From the NCBI RefSeq assembly GCF_004124275.1, contig NZ_CP027218.1, positions 2,111,501-2,175,500 of the forward strand: DNA of 64,000 nt. Reading direction: 5' to 3'. Source of the DNA: Pseudomonas sp. DTU12.3 (GTDB lineage Bacteria; Pseudomonadota; Gammaproteobacteria; Pseudomonadales; Pseudomonadaceae). Of the stretch, positions 62,812-64,000 are shown piece after piece. A program made the position numbers and the translations under genes. How positions within the stretch are numbered: the first letter of the stretch is position 1; each line of letters begins with the position of its first letter. Below the pieces are notes generated by a model, which worked only from the letters and a program-made list of their open reading frames with translations, was not told the origin of the DNA and ran no database searches.

Positions 62812-64000
62812 TGGCCGCCGTCACCCGTATCGAGCAGGAACTCGACAGCTTTCCCGACTCCCTCAACCTGTACCGCGAACAGCTCAAGCATTGGGCCAGT
62901 CGTGCGGCGGACAAGGTCAGCCATGCGGCGGATCTGCCATCGCTGATGGGCATGGAGCGGATCATTCGCTTCGGTGACGGCAGCACCGCTGTCAGCAGCG
63001 GCGACAACGATTTTTTCTCCGGCGTCGTCCAGTGTCCGCAGTCAGGCTCGATGCTGATCGAGAGCAAGTTCGAGTCGGTCTACGACATTCCGCTGGGCAA
63101 CATCGTGGTCGATGTGATTGCCATGGACAGCGGCGAAACCACTCCCATCACTCTGGATGCGCAAGGCAAAGGCTCATTCACAGGAACAGCCGGCAAGTTC
63201 TATCGCGTGCTGGTGCACAACAAAGTCACGAGCGGTCAGGTCGATGATTTGTTCACTGCCTATGACGGCCTGACAGCAGAGCTGAATGGCTGGCTGCGCA
63301 GCGAGTGGCAGGGTTTCAAGCCGCAGTGGTCGCAGTCGGTGGCGACCGCGGCTGGCAACGGCATGTTGGCCGGGAGCTGGGCGGCCATCGAAGGCGTGCG
63401 GGACAGCCTTGGTCTGCTTTCGGACATTCTCAAGGACCCGGGGGCTTTTGCCGAGCGATTGGGCGAGGGTGCCACGCAGTTGATGGCGCTCGCTGCGACG
63501 GCGCCCGACGTTATGGAAAAGCTGCAATTGCTGGTCAGCGACGAAGCGGCTCTCTGTTTACTGCTACGCACTGCAAGCCTCTGGCTGGAGATGTTGCCCC
63601 CCAGCGAGATCGCCGGGAAAACCGCTGAGGCGGCGTCCATGGTGATCGTCCAGGTGCTGATCGACGTGTTGATCTGCGTGGTTCTGACGTTCGTCGGGGC
63701 GGGCGCAGGGATCGCTTATCTGACGCTGCGCCTGGCAGATCGCGCAGCGCAATTGCTGTCAGCGGTGAAGCGCTTGGTGAAGGCGATGTTTGGCATCGTC
63801 GAGGGGTTCATCAAATACGTTGATCAATACAAATCGGTCGCCGCCCGTGGCATCGCCGCCGGCGTGAAAAAGGGTCGAATGCAGCTACGTTGGGATGCCC
63901 AACGCAATGCCTCGCTAAAGAAAGACGAAAACCACGACGACGCCTCTGACCAAGCTAAAAACCCCAATGGCGACAGCGCCGATTGCGCGCTACTGACCTG
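62811..64000 (+). CDS. Probable RHS/polymorphic-toxin family protein, N-terminal part, 3' partial
   Basis: Open from ATG 62811 through the window edge (396 codons and two bases), so it is not closed by a stop here. Sequence: ALMGMERIIRFGDG-like N-region (SLMGMERIIRFGDGSTAVSS), FTGTAGKFYRVLVH, WRSEWQGF-type Trp-rich region (LRSEWQGFKPQW), a hydrophobic stretch about 276-305 that may enter a membrane, basic KKGRMQLRWDAQRN, and the charged NPNGDSADCALLT end. I recognise this as the region preceding the YD-repeat cage in Pseudomonas RHS proteins, often exported by type VI secretion. The toxin tip and immunity gene must lie outside. No ribosome site precedes ATG 62811 itself. Confidence 0.72.
   Translation, partial: MAAVTRIEQELDSFPDSLNLYREQLKHWASRAADKVSHAADLPSLMGMERIIRFGDGSTAVSSGDNDFFSGVVQCPQSGSMLIESKFESVYDIPLGNIVVDVIAMDSGETTPITLDAQGKGSFTGTAGKFYRVLVHNKVTSGQVDDLFTAYDGLTAELNGWLRSEWQGFKPQWSQSVATAAGNGMLAGSWAAIEGVRDSLGLLSDILKDPGAFAERLGEGATQLMALAATAPDVMEKLQLLVSDEAALCLLLRTASLWLEMLPPSEIAGKTAEAASMVIVQVLIDVLICVVLTFVGAGAGIAYLTLRLADRAAQLLSAVKRLVKAMFGIVEGFIKYVDQYKSVAARGIAAGVKKGRMQLRWDAQRNASLKKDENHDDASDQAKNPNGDSADCALLT

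Noticed and set aside
62714..62977. Alternative rightward frame over the RHS start
   Set aside because: Out of phase with the long frame that continues to the window end; no domain in its translation.

Overview
This window is chromosomal DNA of a fluorescent-group Pseudomonas. The evidence is the gene orders sucB-lpdG-sucC-sucD-brnQ and purN-purM / DUF2066-PerM-Hda, an aerobic (Cob-type) cobalamin operon with bluB, GC-rich coding, and many REP-type inverted repeats of the two kinds common in that group (GTGGGAGCGGGCTTGCTCGC and GTAGGAGCTGCCGAAGGCTG). No phage, integrase or insertion sequence was seen. Most of the window is core genome; the right end enters a probable RHS/polymorphic-toxin gene.

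Layout. 1-4.9 kb: the end of the 2-oxoglutarate dehydrogenase operon and succinyl-CoA synthetase. 5.2-8.3 kb: BrnQ amino-acid carrier and small membrane proteins. 8.4-17.5 kb: two hotdog thioesterases, HtpG behind a likely heat-shock promoter, hydrolases, pirin, OsmC, a chemoreceptor and DUF3108. 17.5-24.3 kb: purN/purM facing DUF2066-PerM, then Hda and two NlpC/P60 lipoproteins. 24.4-26.4 kb: a PQQ-type sugar dehydrogenase and an unknown protein. 26.5-35.9 kb: a cobalamin riboswitch and ten cobalamin genes, mostly joined by ATGA overlaps. 36-43.9 kb: MarR/MFS pair with matching palindromes, glutathione peroxidase, a FadL porin, small proteins, and RmuC. 43.9-55.7 kb: an SLC5-kinase-receiver hybrid, TetR/MFS pair with a 17-bp inverted repeat, TDT transporter, MFS-acyltransferase fusion, a guanidine-II riboswitch with its SMR exporter, a BASS transporter and RdgC. 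55.8-56.4 kb: tandemly duplicated tRNA-Val/tRNA-Asp. 56.6-62.6 kb: a catalase-like/di-haem cytochrome pair, an FKBP lipoprotein, YkvA-type DUF1232, and an XRE-unknown-Sel1 operon. 62.7-64 kb: the start of an RHS-like gene that leaves the window.

How genes work together. The riboswitch should shut off the cob operon when adenosylcobalamin is plentiful; the set covers corrin adenosylation and amidation, aminopropanol attachment, lower-ligand (DMB) synthesis and nucleotide-loop assembly. Guanidine sensed by the two ACGA-loop hairpins should release expression of the guanidinium exporter next to it. MarR and TetR genes each sit beside an MFS pump with a matching palindrome, which suggests local control of efflux.

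Most unusual points: a REP pair that is translated as the last ~51 residues of CobB and joins it to bluB; a ~415-nt leader with a clean sigma-70-like promoter before a 74-residue protein; a hairpin that covers the ribosome site of an MFS pump; clusters of DnaA boxes away from oriC; and a 5' frameshift in the RHS-like gene.
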